Below, piece by piece: positions 55,701 to 58,700 of a DNA stretch of 64,000 nt. Source of the stretch: Siphonodentalium dalli (Eukaryota > Mollusca > Scaphopoda > Gadilida > Siphonodentaliidae); the NCBI GenBank assembly GCA_032622095.1, contig CP136064.1, positions 172,554,310 through 172,618,309 on the forward strand, read 5' to 3'. The position numbers and the translations under genes are program-made. The notes under the pieces are model-generated. The model did no database searches, had not been told where the DNA came from, and saw only the letters and a program-made list of their open reading frames with translations. Numbering within the stretch: position 1 is the first letter of the stretch; each line of letters starts with the position of its first letter.

Positions 55701-58700
55701 CGCAATAAATGGCTGAAAAATAGACAAACTAAGGGCCATAAGCCAGCTTGAGTTATCGTGTGCTTAAGTTCATAAAAATGGTTCTCCCAGTAAGTTCCAC
55801 AACTATACTTGTACATGTATTGAAATACTCCATTTTTCATTTGTAGGGCTTTCAGATACTTTAAGCAGTCTACAGGCAGAGAAAATTTCTTAAGGATTCA
55901 TATGTAGGTTGATGTTTGTTCAAGTCAACAAGCTAACAGTCATAAAAGTGCTAAAAATAGAAACAAAGGGCTATAAGTCAGGTAAACAAAATGAGACAAA
56001 CCCGGTTTTGAATTCGATCGAGATATTGTTGTGAAAGCTTCATATATCAAATATGAATGTAATCGGTGGACGTTTGTTCAAGTTATTTCGCTAACGGTCA
56101 TAAAATTGTTAAAAATAGACAAACTAGTAATTCAGGTAAAATAAATTGGATACATCTGATATTTTAAGTTGACCGAGATATTGTTGTGAAAGATCCATAT
56201 ACCAAATATGAATGAAATTGGTTGACATATGTTCATGTTATCCGCTAACGGACATAAATTTCCTAAAATTGCTAAAAAAAAATAGACGAACTAATGGCCA
56301 TAAGTCAGGTAAAAAAATCAGACAAATCTGATTTTCAAACTTGGCTAAGATATTGTTGTGAAAGATCCAAATTTGTTAACATTTGGTGAAGTTATCACAA
56401 TAACGAATATAAAAATGCTATAAATAAAAACAAGTGCCATAACTCTGGTTAGAAAGTCGAGGCAGAACCAATTTTATGTGTGCAGCTGTCGCACATGACA
56501 ATAAACTCAAATGCCAAAATTCATCAAACTGCCAAAATCCATCAATAAATGCCATGTCATAAAGTTTTAGGGCCACCAGCCAGCTCAGTTGCCACTGCAA
56601 CCGTCCCTCATCAAACCGTAAGTCAAGATTTGATTAGAACAAATTCAACTAAGAAATCGGACAAACCTAGTTTTCGAGTTGAGGTATAAGTTCAAGTGGG
56701 GGGTATATTTACCATGTATGGCAGGAATAGTGGGGGTATATTTACCATGTATGGCAGGAATAGTGGGGGTATATTTACCATGTATGGCAGGAATAGTGGG
56801 GGTATATTTATCATGTATGGCAGGAATAGTGGGGGTATATTTACCATGTATGGCAGGAATAGTGGGGGTATATTTACCATGTATGGCAGGAATAGTGGGG
56901 GTATATTTACCATGTATGGCAGGAATAGTGGGGGTATATTTACCATGTATGGCAGGAATAGTGGGGGTATATTTACCATGTATGGCAGGAATAGCTGATG
57001 AACAGATCTGGTAGAAAATATGGTAGTTCCTCTCAGCTGGCTGCTGGTAGGTAACACGCGATTTCTCCAGCAGGTCTGAAATGATAAATTAGTTCATTAT
57101 TAGACCATGAAAACATTTCACCCATATGCCAAATTTGGACCTCGATCTGAGGTGTATCCTAGATAGTGATGTGGACCGGACCGCAAATACCAGTCCACGG
57201 CTGTACTGGGGACTGGCTGTACTGGCTGACTGGGGACAGGACCACCCCTTCTGGACCAGTCCAGTGCGAGCTGGACCGGTCCGGTCCAGACTATATATAT
57301 GTATGTATATATGTATGTGACTTCAACATGTATCCTGTTGTCTGCTGTTGTGTCTTGAGATTTTGTCAGATTTCAAATGCTGCTAAATGAAAATTGGGAC
57401 AAATTTCCCTTACAAGTTACCTTCATCTTCAGTATTGACACTAAGAGTCTAAGATTATTAATTGTTATTTTTGTTTCTGTTTTTGTAACGATACAGTTAT
57501 ATAATAACACAATTAATTGGTCTGATAAAACATTTCCATGACCCAATGAGTCAGTAACCAACCAATGTTGGAAATATGTCAAACATATTATTTTATTATC
57601 TGCCAGGGTGAAAGGTGTCATGTTCCCGACCTGGAAAGTATATTCAACCTCGCTGCTGGGGCGTGGCTCGGTTGAATATAATTTCCAGGCCGGGAATATC
57701 ACAAAATGTACCCTGGCAGGAAACAGAATAACCTGTACTGTTAAAATAAAAATCTTGCCACCAGAATGTTGTCATGAAAAGCAATGCACATCTTTAAATG
57801 CCTAAAATACACAACAACAATAGTAAATCATCTCTAAAAGTTTATATTCAAAGTATGTATTGGGTTATTGCAGTGCCACCTTGTTAACTGCGGCAAGCAA
57901 TGCTACAAATACTGTTTGAGCACCTAATTTAGATATAGTGAACTAAATTTTCCCTGTTTATGATGAACACTTTGCTAATAGAGTAATCCATAAAACATGT
58001 AAGTGGACCGGACCAGAATGGCCTGGACTAGACCGGACTGGACCACCTAGTTAATAGACCAGACCATCTATGGTGGTCAGGTACGCATCACTAATCCTAG
58101 GAGACGACGAAAAAAAATTCATGCTGATTGGTCAATGAAAATCTGAAATCAAACATGTTGTCTGAAGTTTGTAAAAATCTTTCCCCCCCCTTACCATTGC
58201 TAAACAGAGTTGCAACACTAGCATCCAAACATTGGAAAGTTTATTTTAATTTTCAACATACTTTATGAAATCACAATCACAATATTAACAGTAAACGTTT
58301 ACCATCATGTGCACAATATTTTATTTGAACAGTGACATGGGTTTGTTCTGCCAATTTATAATATTGAGCCCAATTTTTAATACTTATTTGACTATTTATC
58401 ACATATTAATTTCTCAAACCTTTACCCGCTACTTTAATAATTAAAAGACCCTCAAGGCACTCGTAACAAGTACTCAGTGAATAAAAAGTTATTTATATTC
58501 CGTCGTTCAAATGGTAACATGTGAGAATTCCAGCATATTAACAAATATATAATCTAAAAATATACTTGATTCTCCAAAATTTTACTTATTACGGTATCTG
58601 CTAGAAAATGTATGCCAAGTGTTACAAGTAATGGTTTTCTTTGTTGAAAATCAAAAAAAATATTGTAGAGCGACTTGAGTGCAGCCATAGCTTCTGTAAA

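Noticed and set aside
56695-56993. Array resembling a CRISPR
   Set aside because: Units are contiguous with no spacers, the DNA is eukaryotic, and the first unit is a myosin exon end.
56679-57057. Long open frames across the 33-bp array ([11 protein letters not shown] and [11 protein letters not shown] on +, [11 protein letters not shown] on -)
   Set aside because: A 33-bp unit without stops is open in several frames at once. Only the minus frame continuous with exon v2 has any support.
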